Translations under genes and position numbers: made by a program
Part shown: piece by piece, positions 1-39,040 of the stretch
Layout: every line of letters starts with the position of its first letter
Numbering within the stretch: the stretch's first letter is position 1
Assembly (NCBI GenBank): GCA_035771165.1
Contig: JAWNZC010000001.1
Span: forward strand, 2,412,001 to 2,476,000
DNA from: Paragorgia papillata
Taxonomy: Eukaryota > Cnidaria > Anthozoa > Scleralcyonacea > Coralliidae
Direction of reading: 5' to 3'
DNA length: 64,000 nt
The notes under the pieces: generated by a model
Databases searched by the model: none
Told to the model about the DNA's origin: nothing
The model's input: the letters and a program-made list of their open reading frames with translations, nothing else

Positions 1-120
1 ATCAAAAGGGGGGGAGCCCCCTGGCTACGTCCTGGGCTGAAACAGGGCCCCCAAAAAAATCAATTGAATTGAATTTTTTTAATCAACTCCTTAATAGTCT
101 AGAACAGGGTCAGGGTTTCA

Positions 121-1129
121 AAATTTTCAAAGGTTGAAGATTATGGGGTATTGACACTATACTGAAATTAAGTTTCTCTAATTTTACGTAAAGGTATCTA
201 CAGTGCGGTCTGCGCATGTGCACGAGTTTGTTTACATTTTACTGGTTTACTCGTGAAATGGTAAAAGATCTAGAAGTCCTTGTACAACTTTGCCGTATTT
301 TTCTTCGTTTTCGGGATTTTTGTATCTGCGCAGCAGATATATTGCTATCGTGTTGTGTGTGTGTGCCACTGATCTCAATAAAACTGGATGGCGGGCATGA
401 GGCCGGATTTTGCGTGCCAGTTGTATGATGACGTGACCACTACCCAAGATGGCTGCCACTGAAGTTCATAGCTTTCGTAGATTGAAAACAGACAAAAAGA
501 GTTATTTTAAGAAAATTTAAACGAATGTAAGGACAGAAGAAGTACTTATTAAGGTTTAAGACGCTAATTTCTTGTATTTGTTTCTGTTACTGAGCTATAA
601 AACCTTTAAATTTCGTTTTTCTTCAGTGCCGACAACGAAGAAACTTCACGATAATATAAACTGAAAAACAGACTATAAAATCTGCGAAGAATTCAATTCC
701 AAGTCTTAAATTGTACCTTTTATAGTAATCTTAATGCCTTAACACTATCTCGTGTTGTGTACTTGCCATCTTTTGACTGTATTTGTTGTTAAACAGTGAA
801 AACTAAACGAACCGGCATTTGTTGTTTGCTTTACAGCTTTCCCAAACTCCCCCCATAGAGATTGGTGGGAAAATTTGTTAACCACATGGCAGCCGCCAGC
901 TAGGTAACCACTAAGACTTCTGCTTTCCTATTGGTTGAAATTTCGCGCGTTTTTAGTGGCTATGAGTGAAATTGCAATCGTCATAAGTGGATTTAGCCCT
1001 GATGACGCGCGAGAATGAAATTAGTGGTTACCTGGCCCATATTTCTTTTGAAATTGGGCCAGGGTACCATTTCCATCCCCAGTTGCTAACATTGTTCCAG
1101 GCTACATTATCACAGGGAGCCCATCTTGG
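121..1129. other. No recognisable gene
   Basis: AT-rich sequence with short frames only. The same stretch recurs at about 39,280-40,290 with few changes. No domain, splice-bounded exon or clear repeat family was recognised. Confidence 0.5.
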
Positions 1130-1345
1130 CAGCGCGATGGGTGGTCACCATTCTATGGGCCAGTTGCGAAAATGCAGCATTGAGGTCTTTCGCGCTAGGA
1201 ATCTGAAATCCATGATCTTAGTGCAGTGCTCTGACCCTTTTGAGCTACGGAAGCCGTTGTCGAAAGCTTATAGTCAACGAGTTCTATATATATATATTTT
1301 TGACACAGGTGAAAAGTTGGGTATATTACAACTGTAATATGGACC
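1130..1345 (-). mobile_element. Degenerate tRNA-derived SINE
   Basis: The stretch resembles, in reverse complement, the SINE seen intact at 63,500-63,940: a tRNA-like head (GTAGCTC then an AGAGCACTGCACTA-type stretch) and a GCATTTTCGCAACTGG-type body. The A and B boxes are decayed. The overlapping 116-codon open frame at 987-1337 is best explained as chance readthrough of this repeat. Confidence 0.45.
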
Positions 1346-1872
1346 ATTTCAGTCCGTTAAGCTTAGCTACATGCTCAGCTATAGAATATATCAAGACGTT
1401 GTTAACTTAACACACTAATATATACATGCAACTCGCGATTTCAGGGCTATAGACATTAGTCAATGTTTAAAATTTGCCTTACCTACAATGGTTTGAAATT
1501 TTATTTTCTCTGAAATATCTCCGCACAAAGTCAGAGATTCAAGCTCTTCGACGTCCGCAACCTACTTTAAACATCTCCACCCAAATCAAGACTATTAATT
1601 GACTTTATTACAGTGATTTTGCGCAGTCGTAATTGAGATGTAAATTTTTTTTCAAATAAGCATAAACAAATAGGAAAATGGTAGGAGTTTGTGTGGGCCT
1701 GGCTATAGTGTCAGTAATGGATGAATGCATGCACTATACAGAGCATGTCCATTACTTATTAGTCTCTTTCGCAGACGTCATGTCTCGCTCCCTGCATGAA
1801 CAGTTCTTTTCCAAATATAGTACTTTTAGCAATTCTTACAAAAACAAAATTCTTCTACAATTGTACAAAATT

Positions 1873-1935
1873 TTGAGTATAAGATTAATAAGAATATATA
1901 TATATATATACTTATAATATTAATCTTATACTCAA
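1873..1935. repeat. AT-rich perfect-type palindrome
   Basis: TTGAGTATAAGATTAATA is followed after a (TA)n core by its reverse complement. It can form a hairpin of about 25 bp. Copy B has the same structure near 41,030-41,090. Confidence 0.7.
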
Positions 1936-2434
1936 TATTTTGTTTGATGTTACCAAAAGCTTATACAAGTTCTGTTTATATATAATGGTGCATGGTAATG
2001 CCGGGCGAAGAATGTATTAAAATTCTCGATTTTCGTGCAGTGCTCTGACCACCCAGGTATGGAGGCGTCGCGACACTATAAAACCGTAAACACTTTGAGC
2101 TTTTGTTTACAATCTTAAATTTCTTTTACGCTCTTACGCTTTACACTGACTTTCACGCTTATTTGTTTGCATAGGCAGCAAGAACATAATCAAAACAATA
2201 TTTTTCGTAAATTTTGTGAAGTTCTAGGCTAAACTTTTTAAAATATTAGCTTTCGACTAAACGAATTACACAAAACAACGCTAGCGAAGGACGGCTTCAT
2301 TTAGCACGACAATGGTGTAATTTCATTGGTCCATGTACACAAAGGGAATGGAATGTAGCTCTCGGGCAAGCAGACGTTAGTTTGGGGAGGTAACTAGTAA
2401 GCGAGTCATAAGAACGTCTGCAAAGGCGAAGGAG

Positions 2435-2683
2435 ACTATTCTGAAGTAACGATCTAAATATAGTAAGGTTAGATATACTGCCGAAACAGGGAACGTAGGA
2501 GTCTAACGTTTCGAGCGAAGGCCCTTCGAGAGCGAAGGTTTTCTCTCTGACGAAGGGCCTTCGCTCGAAACGTTAGACGCCTATGTTCTCTGTTTCGGCA
2601 GTATATCTAACCTTACTATATTTCGATTGTTGTTTCTACACTGCCTACGCAGCACGCTACATTTATTTCACTATTCTGAAGTA
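2435..2683 (+). mobile_element. Hammerhead-bearing palindromic retroelement, site 1 (A)
   Basis: A 221-bp element (2449-2669) lies between two copies of ACTATTCTGAAGTA, a 14-bp target duplication. Most of it is one long inverted repeat whose arms contain TATACTGCCGAAACAG and TCTAACGTTTCGAGCGAAG. The non-palindromic end carries CTGCCTACGCAGCACGCTAC. Long variable target duplications point to retrotransposition rather than a cut-and-paste element. Orthologous copy in B at 42,983-43,231; independent insertions at 9379 and 54,944. Confidence 0.75.
2540..2585 (+). ncRNA. Hammerhead-ribozyme-like core
   Basis: The conserved hammerhead boxes are present in order: CTGACGA (2547-2553, matching CUGANGA), a GC-rich stem II (GGGC-CUUC-GCUC), then GAAA (2567-2570), followed by CGTT and AGA, which can pair with the TCT just 5' of the core as a short stem I. 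Stem III would be minimal, as reported for Penelope-like retroelement hammerheads. One extra A between CUGANGA and stem II is a departure from the textbook form. Cleavage is not demonstrated. Confidence 0.5.
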
Positions 2684-3033
2684 GCCAGTCCGCTTCTGTC
2701 CCATACAACTCTTCCTTCCCCCCCCCCCCCCCCCCACACACACACCCACAGACGCACCTACTCTTTGAGAATTCTTTAGAAGTTTTGAACTTTATAAGTA
2801 TGTAACGCTTGTTAGTTTTGCCGGATATATGTGCTTAATATATACGCAATGTAGTTCCGCGTTCATGTTGCAGTGCATGTTTTTCATTGTACTTGGATCT
2901 TTTTCATATATTCTTTTAATATCTCAAGTGACGGAATAGGTACTTAACCCTTCAGTTCTTCATGCAAGTAATCACGGAGATTTCATACCCTAGTGGCCTA
3001 GTTCTTTGAAGACAGCTGCAAAGTTAGTCTTGA
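2684..3033. other. Possible intron or 5' region of kinase gene
   Basis: Contains a poly-C run followed by (CA)n near 2718-2750 and otherwise AT-rich sequence. The kinase reading frame has no ATG, so upstream exon(s) must exist; none could be identified here. Confidence 0.4.
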
Positions 3034-4044
3034 AGTCAGCTGCAAAGTCTTGTTTGTGCGATTCGTCGACGAAGTACATGCATATTCGCTCCAGTCTTCT
3101 CAACTTCTCGAGTTCAGTTTAATTTCTACATATCAGTTAAAACGGGTAGCTCTCAGAGCAACGTTCGCGTCCCTCTCTGGGATGCCAAAAACAACACAAA
3201 GGTCTCCACTTACGCCGAATTTCAGAATGATTGGTTCGAGGAAGGAGCATCACGATACATCTACGAAGGCTTCTACCGCAACGGGGCTCTGGACGGCAAA
3301 AAGTGCTGCGTGAAACTCTACAAAAGCTGCTACGCGCGATTCATCGGTAACAAAACGTGGAGTGGCGATGCGAACACGGCCTTGAAATCGAAAGAACTAG
3401 CCGATACTTTCAACGCCGATATTAAAACAGAAAAACCTATAACTGTCATTATTCCCTGGCTGGCGAGGGTTCACGAGGTGTCGAATTTCAAATGGCTGTG
3501 GCTATTCCCGGAATTCAGCGATGTTCGAGGGAGCGAGAATCAGACGAAGATACTGGCCGACGAATTGATTCCGAGGGAAGCCACAGTGGCCGTTGAAGAT
3601 GTTTTGGAAGGGAACTATGATAAATTCGTAAGCAACGGTGGCTGGGTTAACGAGGACGTGCCAACCAATGGCCCACCTGCGTTTGCTCATTACTCGTATC
3701 ACATCACTAACGGAGAGATGTTGGTATGCGATCTTCAAGGCATCAGGAAAACCGACGGCTATTTATTCACAGATCCCGCTATCCATCATGCGACTAAAGG
3801 ACCGCATTTCTACGGACCGACAGACTTAGGCAACGCTGGGATCCAGCAGTTTTTCCAGAGTCATGTGTGCAGTCGATTGTGTGAGCGACTCAGGAAACCC
3901 GATATGGACAATTCGTCGGATTTTAGTCGATTTTTTCAAAATATTGTTCCGCCACATCGCAACACGGTGTACACGTACGAGCTTGGTAACAACTGGGTTC
4001 ACGAGCAGATACGTCGAAAACACCTTAGAATTGAACAACAGTAA
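3034..4044 (+). CDS. Alpha-kinase (MHCK/EF2K family) protein, 3' exon, copy A
   Basis: Codes for an atypical serine/threonine kinase of the alpha-kinase family (eEF2K, MHCK, VWKA and TRPM kinases). The frame is open from 3034 to a stop at 4042-4044 and the domain starts about 3180. Seen: N-lobe GASRYIYEGFYRNG at about 3244-3285; candidate ATP-binding lysine in VKLYK (3310-3324); VCDLQG with the conserved Asp at 3730; TDPAIH at 3769-3786; GPTDLG at 3814-3831, the family's glycine loop; and zinc-binding HxCxxxC (HVCSRLC) at 3862-3882. The domain looks complete and active. There is no in-frame ATG before 3717, so the start codon lies in an unseen upstream exon; TATCAG at about 3138 could be an acceptor site. 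No partner domain is visible, so the substrate is unknown. The PLBD gene converges on it from the right. Confidence 0.88.
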   Translation, partial: SQLQSLVCAIRRRSTCIFAPVFSTSRVQFNFYISVKTGSSQSNVRVPLWDAKNNTKVSTYAEFQNDWFEEGASRYIYEGFYRNGALDGKKCCVKLYKSCYARFIGNKTWSGDANTALKSKELADTFNADIKTEKPITVIIPWLARVHEVSNFKWLWLFPEFSDVRGSENQTKILADELIPREATVAVEDVLEGNYDKFVSNGGWVNEDVPTNGPPAFAHYSYHITNGEMLVCDLQGIRKTDGYLFTDPAIHHATKGPHFYGPTDLGNAGIQQFFQSHVCSRLCERLRKPDMDNSSDFSRFFQNIVPPHRNTVYTYELGNNWVHEQIRRKHLRIEQQ

Positions 4045-4834
4045 ATTATTAGATTCTAAAGAGTATATATTGATGTTAAAACGATTTGACCGCACAACCG
4101 CGGAATGCTAGCCGGACGCTCTTAATTAAACCATTGAGCCAATAGAACTCTGTTTATACTTACGACAGCTTGTACAGCAAAAACAATTCGACACTTTAAC
4201 AACTTCTAGCTGAAAACACTAGAAATCGAGTCGTAAATGTTGTGCTAATATATATGCCAAGAACACAATATAGTTTATCGTTAAACCACTTGACAATATA
4301 GATTAATTATATACAGCTGCTTGCTGGCAGTTTGAAAAATACAAAACCAAGATGTCAAGATTTAGTCCTCAAAAAATACAAGACAAACGTCACTCTGTAT
4401 ATAACATGTCCGTGGAGTCATCTACTTCTGACAGTTCGGGTAGTCATTTTCTGATGTATTTCAAAGATGTTTTCAAAATATATTTCTGCTTCCGTTTTGT
4501 TCGTTCTTGAGTTTTTTTAGGATGTGACTGTTCAGATCTTCAGATTGTGACGCGACAGTTTTGAGGCGTGTAAAAAACCATGATTTTTGGCTCCACATTG
4601 ATATCTTGACCTCTAGACATCTACTTTGACTTCGACTCTTGAATTCACAAATAAGTCCATCGTAACTGCGGGGGTGGAAGAGGCGGAAGTGGTCGCGTGT
4701 TTACAATTTGAAGATGGCAAACTGAAGTAGGAAAATATCTACGCATGCGCTGGTTAACTCAAGTAATTAATGTTATTAATTCTTTGAAATTTTCACGGCG
4801 ATAATGTAATATAATAAGTTTTGTGGAAACACGA
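4045..4834. other. Downstream of kinase, no gene seen
   Basis: AT-rich, no recognised repeat. Copy B has the same sequence with a SINE inserted at 44,221. Confidence 0.5.
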
Positions 4835-4846
4835 CGTAAAATATTT

Positions 4847-4893
4847 ATTTGCTAAGCTTTCGGCCTGTTGACGCAGGCCTTCATCAGAGCAAT
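4847..4893 (-). ncRNA. Hammerhead-ribozyme-like core, minus arm
   Basis: Read on the - strand: ATTGCT, CTGATGA, stem II GGCCTG/CAGGCC, GAAA, GCTT, AGCAAT-type closing stem I. All conserved boxes are present; one extra A precedes stem II. Confidence 0.5.
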
Positions 4894-4920
4894 ATAAAAC
4901 CTCAAACTTTTTCAAGTTTT

Positions 4921-4968
4921 ATTTGCTCTGATGAAGGCCTGAGTCAACAGGCCGAAAGCTTAGCAAAT
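4921..4968 (+). ncRNA. Hammerhead-ribozyme-like core, plus arm
   Basis: ATTTGCT (4921-4927) pairs with AGCAAAT (4962-4968) as stem I. Between them lie CTGATGA (4928-4934), stem II GGCCTG/CAGGCC, GAAA (4954-4957), and GCTT as a minimal stem III with a permitted UH cleavage dinucleotide. This is the best hammerhead fold in the window. One unpaired A between CTGATGA and stem II is unusual. Confidence 0.55.
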
Positions 4969-5123
4969 AAATATTTTACGTCGTGTTTCCACAAAACTTA
5001 ATTAATGTTAGCTCATTATAAATTCAGTATGGCGGAAAATTTGATGCCACTTTTCAAAACAATTGAATTTAGTCCGATAATAACATCTCGAAAGTAAGTA
5101 GGAAAATGTGATAGTTCAATATA

Positions 5124-6469
5124 CAGTCAAACCTGTATTAAGTGGTAGGATACTAAAACAATAAAAATTCCCAAACTCATCTCAATAGAATTTTTTATTG
5201 CTACCATCTATTTACCTACTTTGAAAGAAACTGTGTGACACTTTTATTTTATCAAATGGTTGCCCTGGTAACCAAGCCACACCCTTCAGAAGCCATTTTT
5301 AAGCCTTCGCGCTAACAGCTATATATCTTCAATATTGCATAACCTATGAGGTTCATATTAATATAAGTTATATGAAGATGGTGCTACACAATAAACCTCA
5401 AATTTCCATATATACATGTTTAGTGTAGAAAATATTCAACTTTTTCTGCAACCATTGGCAATTGGGCCACACACAGTCTTGATTGACAGGTTTTACTACC
5501 ACTTGAATCAAACAACTGTTTGTTTTTTTAGGTTCATTGTGTAGAAGCACTACCTTAAATACTTTAAGTGGGAGAAGTGTTAAGCTGTGAACAGTTGCCA
5601 AAAAATTTAATATGTAGAAAATGGAATTTTAAGATTAAGTAATGTTTTGATTTCAATGAAAGTAGCTTTCTTTGTGTCAATACAACTATACAAGTTGAAA
5701 TGTTCCTGCAGCATATGTTTTCCCCTCTGATTGATTTGATTGATCGTTTGATCTTCAACTGTGTTAGTGGGGCCAACCTTCTTAAAGGAAACAGACTTAT
5801 GTGTCGTCGATTGAAGTGGATTCGTTGTCGTCAAACTGGCTGCTTGTTGTCGTTCTTTACCAACATCAGTGCGTTCTTCGGTCTTTCTCTTCTTACATTC
5901 CGTGTGTTGATTTCCCTGAAACTTCCTCTTCGTACGCCTTATAGTACTACACTATGCTTTGCCATAACGAATACTTGTGGCACTAGTTGTAAACAAAAAC
6001 TATAAGAAACGGGGTCGAATTCTTCGAAGTTGAACGATGGAACAAGGTTGACTTTGAAATGTCGAAAGAAAAATGTCTTGTTTTGCCGCTGACAACTCAA
6101 AACAACCGCTAAAGGGAAAACGTGTTAACCGAGGTGGAGGCTAAGGTCTAGAAGTCCCTTGCGAATATCGCTTTGAAGGAGACAGTTTTTCGTGTACTTG
6201 GTTAAAGGAGAAGCTGATGAAAGAAAAATTTGACGTGCAACAGGACGGAAACCAATCATAACACAATTAAGGGAATTTGGGCCACAAAGACATTTTAGTT
6301 AATATTTTAGTTAAGATATTGTATATCAGTGTAAGTTTCGTGTTTACAAAGTGACCGTTTAATCGCGTTTACAGTAATACTGACTGGGGCGAATTTCGGG
6401 ACTTCGTCATGTGACCGCTTAATAGAGGGTGACCGCTTAATACAGGGCTGCTTAATACAGGTTTGACTG
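5124..6469. mobile_element. Tc1/mariner (pogo/Tigger-type) element, non-autonomous or decayed
   Basis: Terminal inverted repeats CAGTCAAACCTGTATTAAG and its reverse complement are flanked on both sides by TA, the target of this superfamily. The 1346-bp interior has no intact transposase. The - strand has an open frame near 5607-5930 reading KRKFQGNQHT, a peptide whose family I cannot name. The element is absent from B, inside a larger A/B difference. Confidence 0.7.
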
Positions 6470-7680
6470 TATCAGTGAAACAGTTGGGTACTAATTATGA
6501 AGTAAGAGAAGGTTGAGGCACAAACAGAAAGAAAAACTACAGTAAAATTAGACCAAAGGTGCATGTTGTGTTTCGGCCGACAATATCAAAACATTTAGTC
6601 ATTCATATTCAAGTTCAAAATATAAGAAGCTCTTTGAGCTATTTATAGAATTATAATCTACTCGTGTTATCGAGTAATAAACGAAGTTTCATTATTATCA
6701 AAGAAAAACAATTCATTCTACCCAAAAAGTATATCAAAGAAAATATTCTGCTTTTATGGTGAGACCGCACGGCGATATAAAAAACCCACCTTTTCCTTAT
6801 TTTCATCCTATTTAAAAAAAATTTTTTATATATTTTTTGCCCGAATTAGGTTGAAAATTTGCCCGACTTACCAACATTTCCATTCGTCTGGGGGGGGGGG
6901 GGGGGGGGCTGCCGCCCCCCGCCTCGTACGCCTATGTTAACAGTGGTGATTCTGTTTATTCGCAGACGATCAGTCTTTGGGCATGCAGTAAATAATTTTA
7001 TAAAAAAAGTAAACATGCAACATCCTAGTTTGGAACTGAACTTGTACATATATTCAAATATATGCTGAAACGACTTTTATTCTGCTGTTTTGACTTCTGT
7101 GTTACGGACTTTTACGCACTTAATTCATGTTCAATATGTTCTTTACTATGATGAAGTTTTCGAAAACATCGCTACGACCAAAACCTAACCAAAACTTACT
7201 ACAAAATACGAAGAATTATAGAAAATATACTTACTCACCTTTACAAAGTTTTGTTTTTATGATATTTGATATGTACAACATCTCAGTAATAAATTTGTTC
7301 AGTATTATGCTCTTGTTTGTTTCAAAAACTACAGACGCCATTTTGAAAAAAAGGAGATCAACACAGTGGATCAACAGTTCAGTGAATTGACATATTCTAA
7401 AATCTCATACTTCAAAATGACAACTCCGAGGGGGAGACTGAAACGAGTAAAGTCAGCGTCTCTTTTTCAAAACTATACTTTTGAAGAACAATTTCTTGTG
7501 ATGCAATAGTCACCTACGGCTCTGATTCACCGCTGAGCGGGCCAATCCGAAAGCTGGAAAGCCTCTTTTCCACTATATGAAATTATACTAAAAACCAAAA
7601 GGCGAGTTTTTTGCCATTGTTTTGCATTTAAAATTTGACTCTTTTGCCACTAGTGGATGGTCCTATCACCAACAGACAGT
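6470..7680. other. No gene seen; G-run at about 6890
   Basis: AT-rich sequence with an 18-G run at about 6891-6908. Shared with B from about 6946 onward (45,500 in B). No domain recognised in the short frames. Confidence 0.5.
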
Positions 7681-7687
7681 GCAGAGC

Positions 7688-8284
7688 ACCCTGCGAGCAG
7701 ACCCTTATAAATACTCGCTCCGAAATCGAGTCGAATCTCTGTCGAGCATGCGCGAGAAACATTGTCAACCCGCTTCCGCTTATATAGTCTATAGATTCAT
7801 TCTCGTTCCCAGAGGTCACGATCTTTTTGGCTGCCAAATGATCGCGGCCTTTGGGGACGAGAATGTTGTGCATTGAAATACTTACCGTATATATATATAT
7901 ATATATATATTATTATTATTATTATTATTAAATATGTGTGGGTGGAGTTTGCCGATTATTATTAGAACAAGACGTTATTTTTAGGTAGACCGCGTGGGAA
8001 AAGTACTAAGGAGAGACTACATTAGTAGATTTCGTTCGAGACTTTACGATTACATTCGTAAGTGATTTTGTAAGGATATCAAAAGTTTATATTTAACCTT
8101 CGAACGTTGCGTTTTGTTGGAGACCTGAACAAGCACTTTCCCGACAAATACAGTAAAACGGGCTCAGATTTGGCAGTCGGATTTCCCCTAAATTCAATGC
8201 GTGCGACCTAAAAACCGGTTTGACGGAAGAAAACGAGATTGACGAGTTGCTAGCAGCGAGTATTTATAAGGGTCTGCTCGCAGG
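7688..8284. mobile_element. TIR element, A-only insertion
   Basis: CCCTGCGAGCAGACCCTTAT near the left end recurs as reverse complement at the right end (about 8255-8285). GACAGTG flanks both sides as a likely 7-bp target duplication, and B has the uninterrupted site at about 46,120. The interior includes (TA)n and (TTA)n at 7888-7930 and no transposase. Exact ends are uncertain by a few bases. Confidence 0.65.
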
Positions 8285-8348
8285 GTGACAGTGAGTAGCT
8301 CAGCCAATCAATCATTTGTATATAATAGTCCACTACGAGTCTACGATA

Positions 8349-8460
8349 GTTGGTTTATACTATTTAACAATTAGACAACGAGATCGAGTTTGCTATGAGC
8401 TGATAGTATCTGCTCGTAGAAAACGAGGGCGAGTTGTCTAATTGTTTTAGTATTAACCAT
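8349..8460. repeat. Short foldback repeat
   Basis: AACAATTAGACAACGAGA is matched by inverted TCTAATTGTTTTAG-type sequence about 70 bp on. Present in both copies (B about 46,165-46,268). Belongs to the CGAGG-type hairpins scattered through the window. Confidence 0.6.
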
Positions 8461-8761
8461 AAACAACTTTTCTTTAACCTAAATAAGTCTTATCAAACAT
8501 TGTTCCAAATTTTCAGATAGGTTTACCTTTTCCCCATTCAAAATGTAGAGTAGCTCGATGGCACATATGATAAACAATCGCTCACAAAAAGCGATTGCTT
8601 CAAATTTGGTGTAGATATTCTCCATAAGCATAAGCGAATTCATTTTCTTATTTGAAAATGTCAAACTCACCAATTTTCCATTACTTTTGGGGCAATGTTT
8701 TTATAATTTCATTCGTATATAAATTTTAGCGGACGCCATGTTTGGCCTAGTTTCCAGGTTT

Positions 8762-8962
8762 TGCGAAGATAACATTAAGCAGGCAACATCTCTAAGTCAC
8801 TTTAAGAAGTTAATGAAAAACTATTTGTTAGACAATTTTATTAATAGCCAGTAATTAATATTTTAAGCTGTTATACATTTGATTTTATAAATATTCATAT
8901 TTTACAATGAAAAGCCCAGTTGGGAATTGCTCAATAAAGTATGTATGTATGTATGTAATATG
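8762..8962 (+). mobile_element. 5'-truncated LINE, 3' end, A-only
   Basis: Translates to LSHFKKLMKNYLLDN followed by a stop at 8852, typical of a non-LTR retrotransposon ORF2 C-terminus, then a 3' UTR ending in AATAAAG and (TATG)n. B lacks this stretch (about 46,588). The family (CR1/L2/RTE-like) was not resolved. Confidence 0.65.
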
Positions 8963-8984
8963 TCGTGGCTTCTGATTGGTCGAG

Positions 8985-9110
8985 TATTCCAGCTATAAGG
9001 TTTATCATTGGATAGCGCTACTAGTGGTCTATCACCAACAGACCACTAGTAGCTCAGCCAATGAGAATGCCGGATTTGTAATAGACCACTAGTTAGTTGA
9101 TACTAATACG
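8985..9110. repeat. Palindromic repeat CTACTAGTGGTCTAT
   Basis: GCTACTAGTGGTCTAT and its inverse lie around ACCAACAG within sequence present in both copies (B about 46,660-46,745). A related segment occurs at 7650-7685. Confidence 0.6.
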
Positions 9111-9266
9111 GGATATATCCCGAGGTTGGGGGACTAATCAGATCGCGTGAAAAGCACTGTATCCGCTTGCGAGGAATATGCTTAAACGTAACGTAAAAAT
9201 TAAGCGCTGCGGACAAGAAGAAATTAACTGAGAAGTATAAAAAAACTAAGACACGGACTACAAAAA

Positions 9267-9272
9267 TTTATT
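9267..9272 (-). promoter_or_regulatory. Candidate poly(A) signal for PLBD exon 11b
   Basis: AATAAA on the - strand about 600 bp after the 11b stop, inside a block (CAAAAATTTATT on +) homologous to the block holding AATAAA after exon 11a. Conservation in both cassettes and in B (46,912) supports it. Confidence 0.4.
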
Positions 9273-9378
9273 AGAAGGTTTACATCGTTCTTTAAGCATT
9301 AGACAACTAACATCCACTTATATTCATTTAAGCTAGAATTAAAGGCCCATCGACAAAATGCGATTGATAACAACAAAT

Positions 9379-9623
9379 CTTATTATTATTATTCAAATAG
9401 TGAAATAAAAGTAGCGTGCTGCGTAGGCAGTGTTGAAACAACAATCGAAATATAGTATAAGGTTCAAGATATACTGCCGAAACAGAGAACGTAGGAGTCT
9501 AACGTTTCGAGCGAAGACCCTTCTCTCTGACGAAGGGCCTTCGCTCGAAACGTTAGACTCCTACGTTCTCTGTTTCGGCAGTATATCTAACCTTACTATA
9601 TTTCGATTCTTATTATTATTATT
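9379..9623 (+). mobile_element. Hammerhead-bearing palindromic retroelement, site 2 (A)
   Basis: A 215-bp element (9394-9608) between two CTTATTATTATTATT copies (15-bp target duplication). Same palindrome as site 1, opposite orientation of the non-palindromic end. It sits in the presumed 3' UTR of PLBD exon 11b, with the ribozyme-like core antisense to PLBD. Confidence 0.75.
9520..9562 (+). ncRNA. Hammerhead-ribozyme-like core
   Basis: CTGACGA at 9527-9533 and GAAA at 9547-9550 with the same GC-rich stem II and CGTTAGA tail as the site 1 core. Confidence 0.5.
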
Positions 9624-9864
9624 TGCCACGCGACGCAATTCTGTATGGTTCTTGATTCGATGTTGAATTTTGCAAAACGCCTTTTGTCGGCGGATCGCAT
9701 ACGTATCGTGTAGATAGACATTAACACACAAAACAAAACCACAGCCAATTGTTAAACATTAGATTTTCCCCAGTTTTGTATTTTTTAAGATTATCCGGTA
9801 TATTGATTATAGTATTTTAAAAGTATTTAAAAAAAGTTTAAGCGTAAAATCCATTCAGTCTACA

Positions 9865-38825
<28,961 letters not shown>

Positions 38826-38904
38826 GATTGTCGCAAAGCGGAACAGATTACAGATGCCGAAATGATCGGACTCGTTCGTTATACACTCGGGATAAGTCAA
38901 GGAT

Positions 38905-39040
38905 TTTGAAAGGGGGGGAGCCGAAATCAATATAAATTTTTAGGGGGGTCCGGAGGCATGCTCCCCGGGAAATTTTGAAATCGAGAGTCGCTGAAATGCT
39001 ATTTCCTGGCTTTTGGAGGAAGATTTTAAAGGTTAAAAAA
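38905..39040. repeat. GGGTCCGG-GGCATGCTCCCC module
   Basis: GGGGGGTCCGGAGGCATGCT followed by CCCCGGGAAATTTTGAAAT and GAAATGCTATTTCCTGG. The same order of motifs is at 27,080, 62,125 and, inverted, 20,045 and 57,500. Confidence 0.7.

Larger units (their letters stand above)
4835..4995. mobile_element. Foldback element with hammerhead cores on both strands
   Basis: Two arms of about 70 bp are inverted around a short centre near 4900-4915. Both contain TTTGCTCTGATGAAGG-type and CAGGCCGAAAGCTTAGC-type sequence. B diverges from A at about this point (45,080). No target duplication could be assigned. Confidence 0.65.

Noticed and set aside
987..1337. 116-codon protein conserved in both copies
   Set aside because: Conservation follows from the segmental duplication, and the frame overlaps a decayed SINE.
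3050..3313. Separate 87-codon protein
   Set aside because: It is an alternative frame overlapping the alpha-kinase N-lobe.
6846..7068. Pro-rich or Gly-rich short proteins
   Set aside because: Created by an 18-G run in AT-rich noncoding DNA.
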